Assembly (NCBI GenBank): GCA_964605665.1
Contig: CAZSDP010000023.1
Location: 1-64,000, forward strand
DNA from: CAZSDP01 sp964605665
Lineage (GTDB): Bacteria; Planctomycetota; UBA8108; UBA1146
Reading direction: 5' to 3'
Length of the DNA: 64,000 nt
Position 1 is the stretch's first letter. Every line of letters starts with the position of its first letter. The translations under genes were made by a program, and so were the position numbers. This document shows, piece after piece, positions 42,973-51,819 of the stretch. The notes under the pieces are model-generated. The model was not told the origin of the DNA. It did not search any database and worked only from the letters and a program-made list of their open reading frames with translations.

Positions 42973-45573
42973 GTGGCTCAAGACCGAGATCCCATCGGAC
43001 CGATCTCGAAATCTGGGGCTGGAGTGCGCTGGGCCCCCGCCGACGCCCAGAAACTCCGCCCTGCGATCGCTGCAGAGGTGGCCAAAACTGCGGCAGAGCC
43101 GACCAAATCAGCTGAAGTACAGGCGGAATTCGAAGTGAATTCACACCCCCGGTTCAGCCGGGTATCCAGGAGTGGTTCGGTGAGACTCGCGATCACTATT
43201 CTCTCTATCGCGTTGGTCTTGGGAATCACCTCCGCACATGTCACGCAAGCATTTCTCAGCCACCGAACCTACCGACAAGCGGAGTGGCAACAGCCAGAGG
43301 TGCTGATGCACTTCGCCACCCTCGGAGTGCGCAAATCTCTGGAGAAAGCGGACAGCGATCAGCTTCGAGAGTTTATCTATGCCTGTGGACGCTACCCCAT
43401 CGTCTTGGGAACTCTAGTTCTCGACTCGACTCTCCAGCCGATTCAAAAATCTCCGGAGGGATTTGAGATACCACCAGACCAACTGAGCAAGATGGTCCGT
43501 GAGGGAACGACGATCACTGAAACCACGATGGGTGCAGCAACTCCGATCCGCAGTATGGATGGTCAGCTTCTCGGTCATGTCTGCATGATGTTTGACCGCA
43601 CTGTCGGAGCCTCTCTCTGGCAAGCGAAGATGGTCTCTTCTCTGATCCTCGGCTTGTTGATCAGCTTACCCATTCTCTTGGTCGCGGCTCGGCAACTCCG
43701 CAACATCGCGCGGCGCGACAAAATTCAGTCACAACAGATCGACGCCAAGACTCGCAATCTTCAGCAAGAGATGGGACTGCGGGTACAAACAGCTGAGTCT
43801 CTTCGCGTCAGCCAAGAGCGCTACTCACTCGCAGCACGAGGAGCCAGCGGTGGATTGTGGGATTGGAATCTCCGAACCAACGAACTGTACTACTCACCTC
43901 GTTGGAAAACGATGCTCGGCTACGAAGAACATGAGATTGAACCGACACTCAACACCTGGCTTGAGCTGATCCACGAAGATGACCGGAGCCGTGTCGATTA
44001 CAAATTGCGGGAGCACCTCGCCGGAAAGACTCCACTCTTTGAAGACACCTATCGCATCTCCTCACGATCGGGAGAGTACCGCTGGATGCTCTGCCGAGGA
44101 CTTGCAATTCGTGACACCACGCAGACTCCTCTTCGAGTAGCAGGGTCCCAAACGGACGTGACCGAGATGAAGCGCGCGGAAGCTCGCTTGCGCAGAGAGG
44201 CCCTTCATGACCCACTAACGGGCCTCCCCAATCGTAATTTCTTCCAGCAAAGAATCGAACTCGCGATTGAACGCGCCCGGAGAGAAGAGTCGTATCGATT
44301 TGCCGTCATCTTCATCGATCTGGACCACTTCAAGGTGGTCAACGATTCATTGGGGCACGCGGTCGGAGATCAACTTCTGCGAGAAGTTGCGAGTCGGCTG
44401 CGCCAAACGATCAGGCTCTTTCCTCAGGACACTCATCGATCGCTCGACACCATCGCTCGACTCGGCGGCGACGAATTCGCGATCATTCTCGATAACGTCA
44501 GTTCGAAATCATACGTCAACAGCGTTTCACACCGTCTCCAAGAGCGGGTTCGCGAACCGTACATGATCGCAGGCAATCGGGTGAACACCTCTGCTTCGAT
44601 CGGCATCACTCTGGCTGAGGGAGACGAGAACAACGCGGAAGAACTTCTGCGTGACTCAGACACGGCGATGTATCGCGCGAAGTCGAAGGGGCGTTCACGG
44701 CACGAGTTCTTCGACAAGAGCATGCACTTGAACGCCATGCAACGTCTGCGGATCGAAAACGACATTGTCGTCGCATTAGAAGAGCGACAATTCGAGTTGT
44801 ACTATCAGCCAATTCTCGATCTCCAGACGAACCAATTTGCTGGCTTCGAAGCGCTGACTCGCTGGAATCATCCAGAGCGAGGACTGCTCAGCCCCTGCGA
44901 GTTCATCCCCATCGCGGAAGAGACGGGATTGATCGTACCTCTGGGCGAATGGCTTCTCGATCAGGCATGTCGGCAACTGAGAACTTGGACCCCCTCCCAA
45001 ATCACCGGATCAGAGAGATTCGTGGGAGTGAACATCTCGACGCGACAATTTGAATTCGGGAATGTCGCGGAGATGACTCACAATGCGCTGAGACAAACTG
45101 GATTGCCACATGGATTGCTCAAGGTCGAGATCACTGAAAGCGCAATTGTCGAGAATCCAGAGAAGACAGGAGAGATCCTGGAACAACTGCGCGAGATGGG
45201 TGTCCAGATCTGCATCGATGACTTCGGGACCGGCTATTCCTCTCTGAGCTACCTCCACCAATTGCCGATCGACGTGGTGAAGATCGACCGCTCCTTCGTC
45301 GGGGAATTGGAGTGGAATGAACAGAAACTGATGATCGTGCGCGGCATATGTGCACTCGTCCATGGGCTGGGACTCGACGTGGTCGCCGAAGGTGTCGAGA
45401 CGCCGGAGCAGTTGGAGATTCTCCGCAGCTTGGGTTGTCGATATGGACAAGGGTTCCTTTTTTCGCGAGCGGTCCCCCCCGACCAAGCGGCGGCTTTCCT
45501 CGATGGGGGGAGCCTTGCCACGCAGCAAGACCGGGCAAAGAACCCCACAAGTGGCGCAAATATTAAAACTTAG
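42973..45573 (+). CDS. Membrane PAS-GGDEF-EAL cyclic-di-GMP protein
   Basis: 866 residues from GTG 42973; the true start could lie slightly downstream. Two membrane helices (LAITILSIALVLGITSAHVT, about 75-95, and MVSSLILGLLISLPILLVAA, about 220-240) enclose a ~120-residue periplasmic sensor. A PAS_3 domain follows (about 285-405, SQERYSLAARGASGGLWDWN). GGDEF domain (410-585) with intact GGDEF and an RSLD inhibitory site exactly five residues before it. EAL domain (600-850) with EALTRW, the NIS segment, EITES, DDFGTGYSSLSYL, the KIDRSF lysine and AEGVET, so catalytic residues are complete. It can in principle both make and break cyclic-di-GMP, under PAS and periplasmic control. Confidence 0.92.
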   Translation: MAQDRDPIGPISKSGAGVRWAPADAQKLRPAIAAEVAKTAAEPTKSAEVQAEFEVNSHPRFSRVSRSGSVRLAITILSIALVLGITSAHVTQAFLSHRTYRQAEWQQPEVLMHFATLGVRKSLEKADSDQLREFIYACGRYPIVLGTLVLDSTLQPIQKSPEGFEIPPDQLSKMVREGTTITETTMGAATPIRSMDGQLLGHVCMMFDRTVGASLWQAKMVSSLILGLLISLPILLVAARQLRNIARRDKIQSQQIDAKTRNLQQEMGLRVQTAESLRVSQERYSLAARGASGGLWDWNLRTNELYYSPRWKTMLGYEEHEIEPTLNTWLELIHEDDRSRVDYKLREHLAGKTPLFEDTYRISSRSGEYRWMLCRGLAIRDTTQTPLRVAGSQTDVTEMKRAEARLRREALHDPLTGLPNRNFFQQRIELAIERARREESYRFAVIFIDLDHFKVVNDSLGHAVGDQLLREVASRLRQTIRLFPQDTHRSLDTIARLGGDEFAIILDNVSSKSYVNSVSHRLQERVREPYMIAGNRVNTSASIGITLAEGDENNAEELLRDSDTAMYRAKSKGRSRHEFFDKSMHLNAMQRLRIENDIVVALEERQFELYYQPILDLQTNQFAGFEALTRWNHPERGLLSPCEFIPIAEETGLIVPLGEWLLDQACRQLRTWTPSQITGSERFVGVNISTRQFEFGNVAEMTHNALRQTGLPHGLLKVEITESAIVENPEKTGEILEQLREMGVQICIDDFGTGYSSLSYLHQLPIDVVKIDRSFVGELEWNEQKLMIVRGICALVHGLGLDVVAEGVETPEQLEILRSLGCRYGQGFLFSRAVPPDQAAAFLDGGSLATQQDRAKNPTSGANIKT

Positions 45574-45997
45574 GCCGACGCCCTCAGTTCTGATTTCGAC
45601 TGTGCTACCCCCGGCGGGGGCGAAATTTCACCCTCCCCAGCGAGAATGTCAAAAAATAGAGCTGTATCGGCCTGCTCCTAGAAAGTACTTTTTTGGGGTG
45701 GAGGTGCGCCTGAGATGGTCTTTGGACCGCGTTGTATAGATTTCGTGCACGTCGAGCCTACGGCTGTTCCACAAATGCCCCGTGAATCGCGCGATGGTCG
45801 GATAATCCCGACGACCGCAGCGAGGCCCATGGGAGTACAGTCGTTGGCACGTTGGCCGCGCGGAGCGCCGATCGTGGCGATCGCGACTCATTTTGCGTTC
45901 GACTGCCCGCCCTCGATCGTGCCTGCGGAACTTGCAACGGAGACCATTCTCAGGGTCTTTTCTCTGAGGTGAATTCTAAGCGGAGAGTCCCATCTCT
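45574..45997. other. Intergenic region after the GGDEF-EAL gene
   Basis: This 424-bp stretch follows the GGDEF-EAL gene. A small hairpin CCCCC-GGC-GGGGG (45608-45620) lies 35 nt after its stop and may end transcription, though no T-run follows. The rest, up to the PhzF-like gene, has no supported gene. Confidence 0.4.
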
Positions 45998-46780
45998 ATG
46001 AGAATCCCCATCTTCCAAGTGGATGCTTTCACATCCCACCTCTTCGGTGGAAATCCAGCCGCCGTCTGCCCACTCGCCGAACCGCTCCCTGCGGACTTGA
46101 TGCAGTCGATTGCACTCGAGAATCAACTCTCGGAAACCGCCTTCCTCGTTCCCAATGATCAAGGGTTCGATCTCCGTTGGTTCACTCCGGTGGGTGAGAT
46201 CAATCTCTGTGGTCATGCCACCATCGCATCGGGTCACGTCGTGATGACAGAGTTTGATCGAAGCGCTGAACAGGTGCGCTTTCAAACGATGAGTGGGCAG
46301 CTTTCAGTCAGCCGAAGGGCAAACGGTTATCGCCTCGATCTGCCGTCCTGGCCCGGAGATCCAATTTCGATTCCTGAAGAACTTGTGACCTATCTCGGTG
46401 CAAGACCGCTCGAACTGCGTAAGACCGATCGTGACTGGTATGCCATTTTCGAAGATGAATCGGTGATTCGAACTCTCAATCCCGACTTCCGAGGCCTCGC
46501 TTCTCTTCCAACGGACGGCATCGGAGTAGGAGCTCCCGGGGACGAAGTCGATATCGTGAGTCGGTACTTCGCTCCCGCCCTCTCCGTCGCCGAAGATCCC
46601 GTGACCGGATCTGCACACTCGACCTGGATCCCCTGGTTTGCAGAGCGAACCGGAAAAGTAGAGTTCGTGTGCCGCCAACTCTCCGCTCGCGGCGGTGAGC
46701 TGCTGGGAACTCTCGAAAATGGTCGTGTCCAACTCGACGGAGCCTGTGTCACGTACCTTTGGGGCGAGATCGAAGTCTAG
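45998..46780 (+). CDS. PhzF-family isomerase/epimerase-like protein
   Basis: 260 residues, full length for the family. Conserved segments are the opening FQVDAFTSHLFGGNPAAVCP, the NQLSETAFL motif carrying the catalytic glutamate, LRWFTPVGEINLCGHATIAS and EDPVTGSAHSTWIPWFAERT. PhzF folds as two related halves and catalyses proton shifts; in phenazine makers it isomerises a dihydro-hydroxyanthranilate. No phenazine genes are nearby, so the substrate is unknown. GGAGAG lies about twelve bases upstream of the start. It is convergent with the following esterase gene. Confidence 0.9.
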   Translation: MRIPIFQVDAFTSHLFGGNPAAVCPLAEPLPADLMQSIALENQLSETAFLVPNDQGFDLRWFTPVGEINLCGHATIASGHVVMTEFDRSAEQVRFQTMSGQLSVSRRANGYRLDLPSWPGDPISIPEELVTYLGARPLELRKTDRDWYAIFEDESVIRTLNPDFRGLASLPTDGIGVGAPGDEVDIVSRYFAPALSVAEDPVTGSAHSTWIPWFAERTGKVEFVCRQLSARGGELLGTLENGRVQLDGACVTYLWGEIEV

Positions 46781-46793
46781 AGACTGCTACCGA

Positions 46794-48827
46794 CTACTTT
46801 GGCAAGTCCCACCGAAATGGTTCTGCGGGGAGCCCCTCGCGATTCACCAGATTTGCCCGCACTGGATTGTCTGAGAAGGCGTATCGAATGTGGTGGATCG
46901 GCAAATCTTCCGGGTGGCGCAAATAGACCGACTGTCCGCGGACCTTCGCCTCTGCCCAGTGATAGACTCCATCTGCGCCAGCCACCCCAAAACCGCCTGC
47001 GGGTCCCCCATCCCGAGTTCTCAAATCACGGGCATGCTGGAAAAACACCTGCTGACCACCTTCATCGGAGGGCCGCACCAACCCGGTGAAAGTCGGCCCA
47101 GTGTGCTCGAGCCACTTCTCATGAATCCGCGCGAGTACCCAAAGCGCAAGACGTCGACCGACTTCTTGCTTGTTCCGCGGATGGATATCTTCCGCGTCTC
47201 CGATGTCAGTGGTCACAACCAATCCAGTCTCGATCGTTGTCAGGTGAGTGTGCCGTTGGGCATCGCGGAGGTAGGCCCAACCGCCTTGATTCGGATCGTC
47301 GGAGGGAGCCTTGTATGCTGCCAATTGAACAATCCCAAAAGGTAGATTCTCACCCCAGGCCATGCGCCAACTCGTGATCATCAAGGGAAGCAGCGTTCGA
47401 TACTCTTCCGGCTCGCCTGCATTCGACTCTCCTTGATACCAAATCGCCCCTCGCACCGCATAAGGGACGAAGGGACGCAACATCGCATCGAACATCACGC
47501 CGGGACTCGTCGGGTTTTGGTCGGGGTGCGCTGGTCGAGTCGGCCTTTCTCCTCCAAAGTCTCCGCCAAACTGAAGACCGCGTTGAGAACTCCACTCTCC
47601 AGCCAAGGAGATCGAGGAAGGACTCGAAGCGGGTATCTTGGATTTCGCCAATTCCAAGCGGAAACTGGCTGGAGATCCCGTCATCCCTCCGGCACCACCG
47701 GTATCGTAAGCAGCGATGACGATGGCATGTTTCGGTCCGGTCACCAGCGATCCTGGAATCAGGTATTCGCGCGGTGTGTTGTGGCTATGGGTGGTCTGCC
47801 CAACCAGCTCTCCCCCGAAGTACGTTCGATCGGCATCGTCGATCGGACCGAGAAGCAATCGAAGATCTTTCCCTTGCCAGCTTCTCGGAATCTCGACGAC
47901 TCTGCGGTACCAGACGACCCCGTCAAACTTCCCCAGTTCTGCGTCTTGATCTCGCCAGAGCCCTGGGACCGACAAGCTCTTCCAGCCGGTGGTCGAAGCG
48001 TCATCCCCAACCCACTGCTCGATCGATTGGGAGTCTGTCGAAAGACGCTGCTCCCACCATCCGTCCATCGTCTTTTCGAATTGAGCGATGGCGCGCTCAT
48101 ACTGTGAGTTCACCTCGCCTCGATCTCGGCTTTCCCAGGCGGCTCGCTCCTCTTGAAAGCGTGCAACTCTGTCTGAGAACAATGGATGTTTGGCGAGAAC
48201 AGATCGATCGGTCCAAGGTTCTGCTCGAGTCCCCCCCCAATTGATCGAAAGCAACCCGATCGGTACATCGAGCTCTTGCTGCAGATGCCGAGCGAAAAAG
48301 GTGCCCACTGCGGTGAAAGAACCCACCGTCTCTGGTGTCGAAACTCGCCAAGTTGCCCCCGTTGAGAAAAGCGGCTCACTGGCAAGTGCATGTGCCGGAG
48401 CAATCTCACGAATGCGAGGATGATCCCCAGCAGCAATCTCCTGCTCGGCATTCATCGAATCAGAGACCGACCACTCCATATTGGACTGTCCCCCACAGAT
48501 CCAAACCTCCCCGACCAAAACGTCCTCGATCTCGATCGAGCGGTCTCCTGCGGTGACCGTCAATACCCGGGGCTTCGAACTCGCTTCAAGGGGGGAGAGA
48601 TCGACTCGCCATCGGCCAGCTTCGTCGGCGGTACACCGAACGGACTGATCACCAAAGCGAACGCTGACCTCGACGCCGGGGGCCGTGCGCCCCCAGACTG
48701 GAACCGGCTTGTCTCTCTGGAGAACACAGTGATCAGAGAACACCGAGGGGAGCTCGAGTGGAGTATCGATCGGCCCCGAACCGAGCAACGTCAGCGCGAG
48801 AGTCAGTACAAATGCGGTGCTCAACAT
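46794..48827 (-). CDS. Sialate O-acetylesterase-like secreted SGNH esterase
   Basis: 677 residues from ATG 48827, chosen for its perfect GGAGG four bases upstream and the signal peptide that follows directly (MLSTAFVLTLALTLLGSGPI). The family's beta-domain PSVFSDHCVLQRDKPVPVWG is followed by the SGNH esterase: nucleophile serine in CGGQSNMEW, SINWGGTRAEPW, WYQGESNAGEPEEY, and the Asp/His pair in DIGDAEDIHPRNKQEVGRR. A jelly-roll-like insert (WRDQDAELGKFDGVVWYRRV) lies in the middle. The family removes acetyl groups from sialic acids or, in aquatic bacteria, from plant and algal polysaccharides. The substrate here cannot be read from sequence. Confidence 0.9.
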   Translation of the reverse strand: MLSTAFVLTLALTLLGSGPIDTPLELPSVFSDHCVLQRDKPVPVWGRTAPGVEVSVRFGDQSVRCTADEAGRWRVDLSPLEASSKPRVLTVTAGDRSIEIEDVLVGEVWICGGQSNMEWSVSDSMNAEQEIAAGDHPRIREIAPAHALASEPLFSTGATWRVSTPETVGSFTAVGTFFARHLQQELDVPIGLLSINWGGTRAEPWTDRSVLAKHPLFSDRVARFQEERAAWESRDRGEVNSQYERAIAQFEKTMDGWWEQRLSTDSQSIEQWVGDDASTTGWKSLSVPGLWRDQDAELGKFDGVVWYRRVVEIPRSWQGKDLRLLLGPIDDADRTYFGGELVGQTTHSHNTPREYLIPGSLVTGPKHAIVIAAYDTGGAGGMTGSPASFRLELAKSKIPASSPSSISLAGEWSSQRGLQFGGDFGGERPTRPAHPDQNPTSPGVMFDAMLRPFVPYAVRGAIWYQGESNAGEPEEYRTLLPLMITSWRMAWGENLPFGIVQLAAYKAPSDDPNQGGWAYLRDAQRHTHLTTIETGLVVTTDIGDAEDIHPRNKQEVGRRLALWVLARIHEKWLEHTGPTFTGLVRPSDEGGQQVFFQHARDLRTRDGGPAGGFGVAGADGVYHWAEAKVRGQSVYLRHPEDLPIHHIRYAFSDNPVRANLVNREGLPAEPFRWDLPK

Positions 48828-48994
48828 GCTCCTCCGTTGATCAACGATTGACGCTTTGGGTCCTTCGTCAAATCTGTCACGAGTGATGATCGTCTTGCGC
48901 ATCATGAAGTTCGCTCGCCCATGGTGCCTTCGATCGGGTTGATCAAGCAAGTGCAGATTGGGCGAGCTTCGATCAGAAAGAGCTCAATGAGTGA

Positions 48995-49906
48995 TTACTC
49001 GCGTAACTTCTCGAATTGACGAGCATTTTCTTGCATGGCGGTAAGCCAATCCCCTGTTTCAGGGGAGTGTTCCGCCGGAGAAATCGTCACTGAGGTCAGA
49101 CCGATCGCTTGTAGCGCCGCCACCGCGGCAGGAATGGGATCGCTCTCCCACAGGATGTAGCGTGCCGAATCGTCCCGATTCCGCGGAATCGAGGACGGGT
49201 CCGGCGCCGCCTCAGGGTCGAGATCGAGGTTGATCAGCGACCAACCATACCGCCTACCCAGATAATCATACGCCGGGTGGTTGGCGTAGAAGGTTGGCTT
49301 GAGGTCAGCAAACATGGTGCGGTACTGCTCGTCCAAGGCGTCGAGATCAGCCAGCACCTCCCCTCCTCGCTCCTGAAAACCACTCGCTCCCTCCGGAAAT
49401 CTCTGACTGAAAATCTCTACCATCTGTTCGACGTGAGAACGGGCGAGTTGTGGATCCATCCATACATGAGGGTCGGTTCCGTGGTGAGAGTGCCCTCCTT
49501 CGGGACCATGTTGATGTTCGATGACCCCTTCAAACTCGAGCCACTGATCTCGGTATCGATCGGCGAGCACCTCGGTGCGAGAAGGGACCAAAGAGACGTG
49601 CTCACTCCAAGGTTCGAGTCCAGCTCCATTCAACAAGACCAGATCAGCCTGTTGCAGCACCGCAATCTCGGCCCGATTAGGCTCCCAAGCGAGAGGGTCC
49701 GCATCCGAGGGGACGGGGTAACGCACATCGAGGGCACTTCCACCGACGCGTTCTGCGAGATACCGATTCGCCTCGATGGTGGTCATCACCACCGGAAGCG
49801 TCCGATCGATTCGACTTTCTCTCTGAGGAGCCTCCGCCGACTGATCGGAAGTGCACCCGACGAGGACGCAGAACGTGATGCAGCAGCACCACCTCAAAAC
49901 TTTCAC
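48995..49906 (-). CDS. ZnuA-like metal-binding lipoprotein of an ABC transporter
   Basis: 303 residues from GTG 49906 with GGAGG seven bases upstream. Lipoprotein signal ending CVLVGC, then the cluster A-I substrate-binding fold: VVMTTIEANRYLAERVGG, LNGAGLEPW, a His-rich loop (EHQHGPEGGHSHHG) next to TDPHVWMDP, and TFYANHPAYDYLGRRYGW. Such proteins bind zinc or manganese. It is the last gene of a four-gene unit with a LolD-like ATPase and an FtsX-like permease, not with the usual ZnuB-type permease. Some bacteria (zrg systems in Vibrio) use LolD/FtsX-like components for zinc, which may apply here. Confidence 0.85.
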   Translation of the reverse strand: MKVLRWCCCITFCVLVGCTSDQSAEAPQRESRIDRTLPVVMTTIEANRYLAERVGGSALDVRYPVPSDADPLAWEPNRAEIAVLQQADLVLLNGAGLEPWSEHVSLVPSRTEVLADRYRDQWLEFEGVIEHQHGPEGGHSHHGTDPHVWMDPQLARSHVEQMVEIFSQRFPEGASGFQERGGEVLADLDALDEQYRTMFADLKPTFYANHPAYDYLGRRYGWSLINLDLDPEAAPDPSSIPRNRDDSARYILWESDPIPAAVAALQAIGLTSVTISPAEHSPETGDWLTAMQENARQFEKLRE

Positions 49907-49939
49907 GTTCTTCCTCCGTATCGATCGACTCCGCAGCTC

Positions 49940-51106
49940 TTAAAACCCCCAACGCGAACCGGCGACCTCAACCGTCACCCAGACGAAGCAGGCTGCGAGT
50001 GCCCCCCCCGAGAAGATCACGATTCCCAGCTCAATCAAAGTCAGCTTTGCGATGATCGACCGCGGAGCGCCGATCTTGTGCAAAGTCTCCCGCTCACGTT
50101 CGCGAATCTTCCAACCGAGCGCGACCGCCAAAGCGAGAAAGAGCACCGTCGCAACGGTCACCAATAGAGTATTTGCGTCGAAGAACTTCTTCACCCGAAA
50201 CACCAAGTCAAAGGTCTCATCGAGCACCAGGCTGGGGACAATCGGTTGCAGATTGGGGTCGGTCTCCATTCGAGCTTTCACGATCGTGCCTGCTCGACGG
50301 TCGGTGGGAACAACCAAAATTGCGCTGACCGGCCATTGATCGCTCGTTCCATGAAAATGAAAACTATCTCGATTCTCCGGTGTGATCTCATTGAACTCCT
50401 TCACCGCTGCATTGGCGGTGACCGTCTTCGAATCGCGCTCGAGAACGAGAGCTGGATCAGCGTCCTCTCCCAGCTCTTCATGTCCATGCCCCAAACCTGC
50501 GACAACCCACCCGGTTCGGAGATCGGTGAAGACCGCCCGATCGTCGGGGGTTCCACTCGGCTCGAGCACTCCGCTCACATGCATCCGAAGCGGATAGGTC
50601 GAACCGATGTCATAGAGTCGCCCCGAGTCCGATAGGATTCGCCCCCCCACCGACAACTCGAGCTCCTTCGCAACCTCGGCCCCGACAACCACATCTCCCA
50701 GCAGTAGAGGGAGAGTTCCCGATGCGAGCTCGAGCTGACGGAAGTCAAAGTAGTCGAGGGTCGTTCCCACCAGAGGATAGCCTCGAGCGGAGTGCTGTAA
50801 CGAAATTGGGATGGCTAAGCCCATCCCTTGACCACCGATCGCTTCTGCATCGGCCAGGGATAGGGTTCGCTCGAGTCCACCTCGGAAGTAGAGCGCGTGA
50901 AGCAGCAGATCAAAGCGACTTCCCGGAGCTCCCACCGCTAGAGGAGTCTTTGCAGCTCGCTCGGTCAGGGTGACCTCATAGCGAGCGATCAAGACCTGGA
51001 CCGCTAGAGGAAGAGCCCCTACGAGCGCGATACAGAGGATGAGGATCGCACTCCGAATCTTATGGTAGGTCAGATATCTCCAAGCGAGTCGGAAGGTCCC
51101 CATCAC
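49940..51106 (-). CDS. FtsX-like ABC transporter permease
   Basis: 388 residues with the MacB/LolC/FtsX layout: one N-terminal helix (SAILILCIALVGALPLAVQV), a ~240-residue periplasmic domain and three C-terminal helices (about 285-385: TLLVTVATVLFLALAVALGW, LTLIELGIVIFSGGALAACF). A coupling segment (REREREtLHKIGAPRSIIAK) lies between them. The start overlaps the ATPase stop as ATGA (51103-51106). It ends 33 bp before the metal-binding lipoprotein gene. Permeases of this group are usually mechanotransmitters or exporters, so pairing with a metal-binding protein is notable. Confidence 0.88.
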   Translation of the reverse strand: MMGTFRLAWRYLTYHKIRSAILILCIALVGALPLAVQVLIARYEVTLTERAAKTPLAVGAPGSRFDLLLHALYFRGGLERTLSLADAEAIGGQGMGLAIPISLQHSARGYPLVGTTLDYFDFRQLELASGTLPLLLGDVVVGAEVAKELELSVGGRILSDSGRLYDIGSTYPLRMHVSGVLEPSGTPDDRAVFTDLRTGWVVAGLGHGHEELGEDADPALVLERDSKTVTANAAVKEFNEITPENRDSFHFHGTSDQWPVSAILVVPTDRRAGTIVKARMETDPNLQPIVPSLVLDETFDLVFRVKKFFDANTLLVTVATVLFLALAVALGWKIRERERETLHKIGAPRSIIAKLTLIELGIVIFSGGALAACFVWVTVEVAGSRWGF

Positions 51107-51819
51107 TTCACCTCCACATCTTGGAGGAGTTCTGCGAGATCGAGCACCCGGTCCACCCGATCGAGATGTGAGTGATCGTGCGTCACCATCACGACGGTGG
51201 TCCCCCCTCGATGTGCTTCCTCGAAGAGAGACTCAAGGACCTCACTCCCGGTCTTGGGATCGAGATTACCGGTCGGCTCATCCGCGAGCAAAAGGCGGGG
51301 CGCTGCAATCAGAGCACGAGCAATCGCGACTCGTTGACGCTCTCCATGCGAGAGACGCCTCGGCCGCCGGTCGAGGGTGTGTTCGATCCCCAGCCGCGCC
51401 GCAAGAGGTGAGATCGCCTCGCGCGTCGCATCAAATCCACATCGACGGGCGAGGGTTCGGTCGATCGCGAAGGGTAGGGCGATGTTCTCGGTCACCGAAA
51501 GGTGTTCGAGTAGTTCGAATTCCTGAAACACCAAACCGATGTGTTCCAACCGAAACCGACGGCGGAGTGGCTCAGACAAACGAGACAGCTCCGTCTCACC
51601 GACTCGAATCGTCCCTTGATCTGGGATAAGAATACCGGCGAGCAGATGCAGCAGGGTCGTTTTTCCTGAACCACTGGCGCCGATGATTGCCGTACGAGTG
51701 GCCGCCTCGAGTTTCAATTGCTCGATCGACAGCGCAACTCTCTGCCCTGGGTGAGAGAACCGAACGTTCTCCAGCAAGACCGAAAGTGCGGACTTCGTTC
51801 CTGACTCTTGCTGATTCAC
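51103..51819 (-). CDS. LolD/MacB-type ABC transporter ATPase
   Basis: 238 residues with Walker A GASGSGKTTLL, the Q-loop region VFQEFELLEHLSV, signature LSHGERQRVAIARAL, Walker B LLLADEPTGNLD and the switch histidine in VMVTHDHSH. The sequence is closest in pattern to LolD, MacB and FtsE ATPases, which partner FtsX-like permeases such as the one encoded next. GTG 51819 overlaps the stop of the upstream gene (GTGA), and its own stop overlaps the permease start, so the three are translationally coupled. Confidence 0.93.
   Translation of the reverse strand: MNQQESGTKSALSVLLENVRFSHPGQRVALSIEQLKLEAATRTAIIGASGSGKTTLLHLLAGILIPDQGTIRVGETELSRLSEPLRRRFRLEHIGLVFQEFELLEHLSVTENIALPFAIDRTLARRCGFDATREAISPLAARLGIEHTLDRRPRRLSHGERQRVAIARALIAAPRLLLADEPTGNLDPKTGSEVLESLFEEAHRGGTTVVMVTHDHSHLDRVDRVLDLAELLQDVEVK

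Noticed and set aside
49600..49630. GGTTCGAGTCC resembling a tRNA T-loop
   Set aside because: It lies within the coding sequence of the metal-binding lipoprotein and no acceptor stem or other arms can be drawn; no tRNA was found anywhere in the window.
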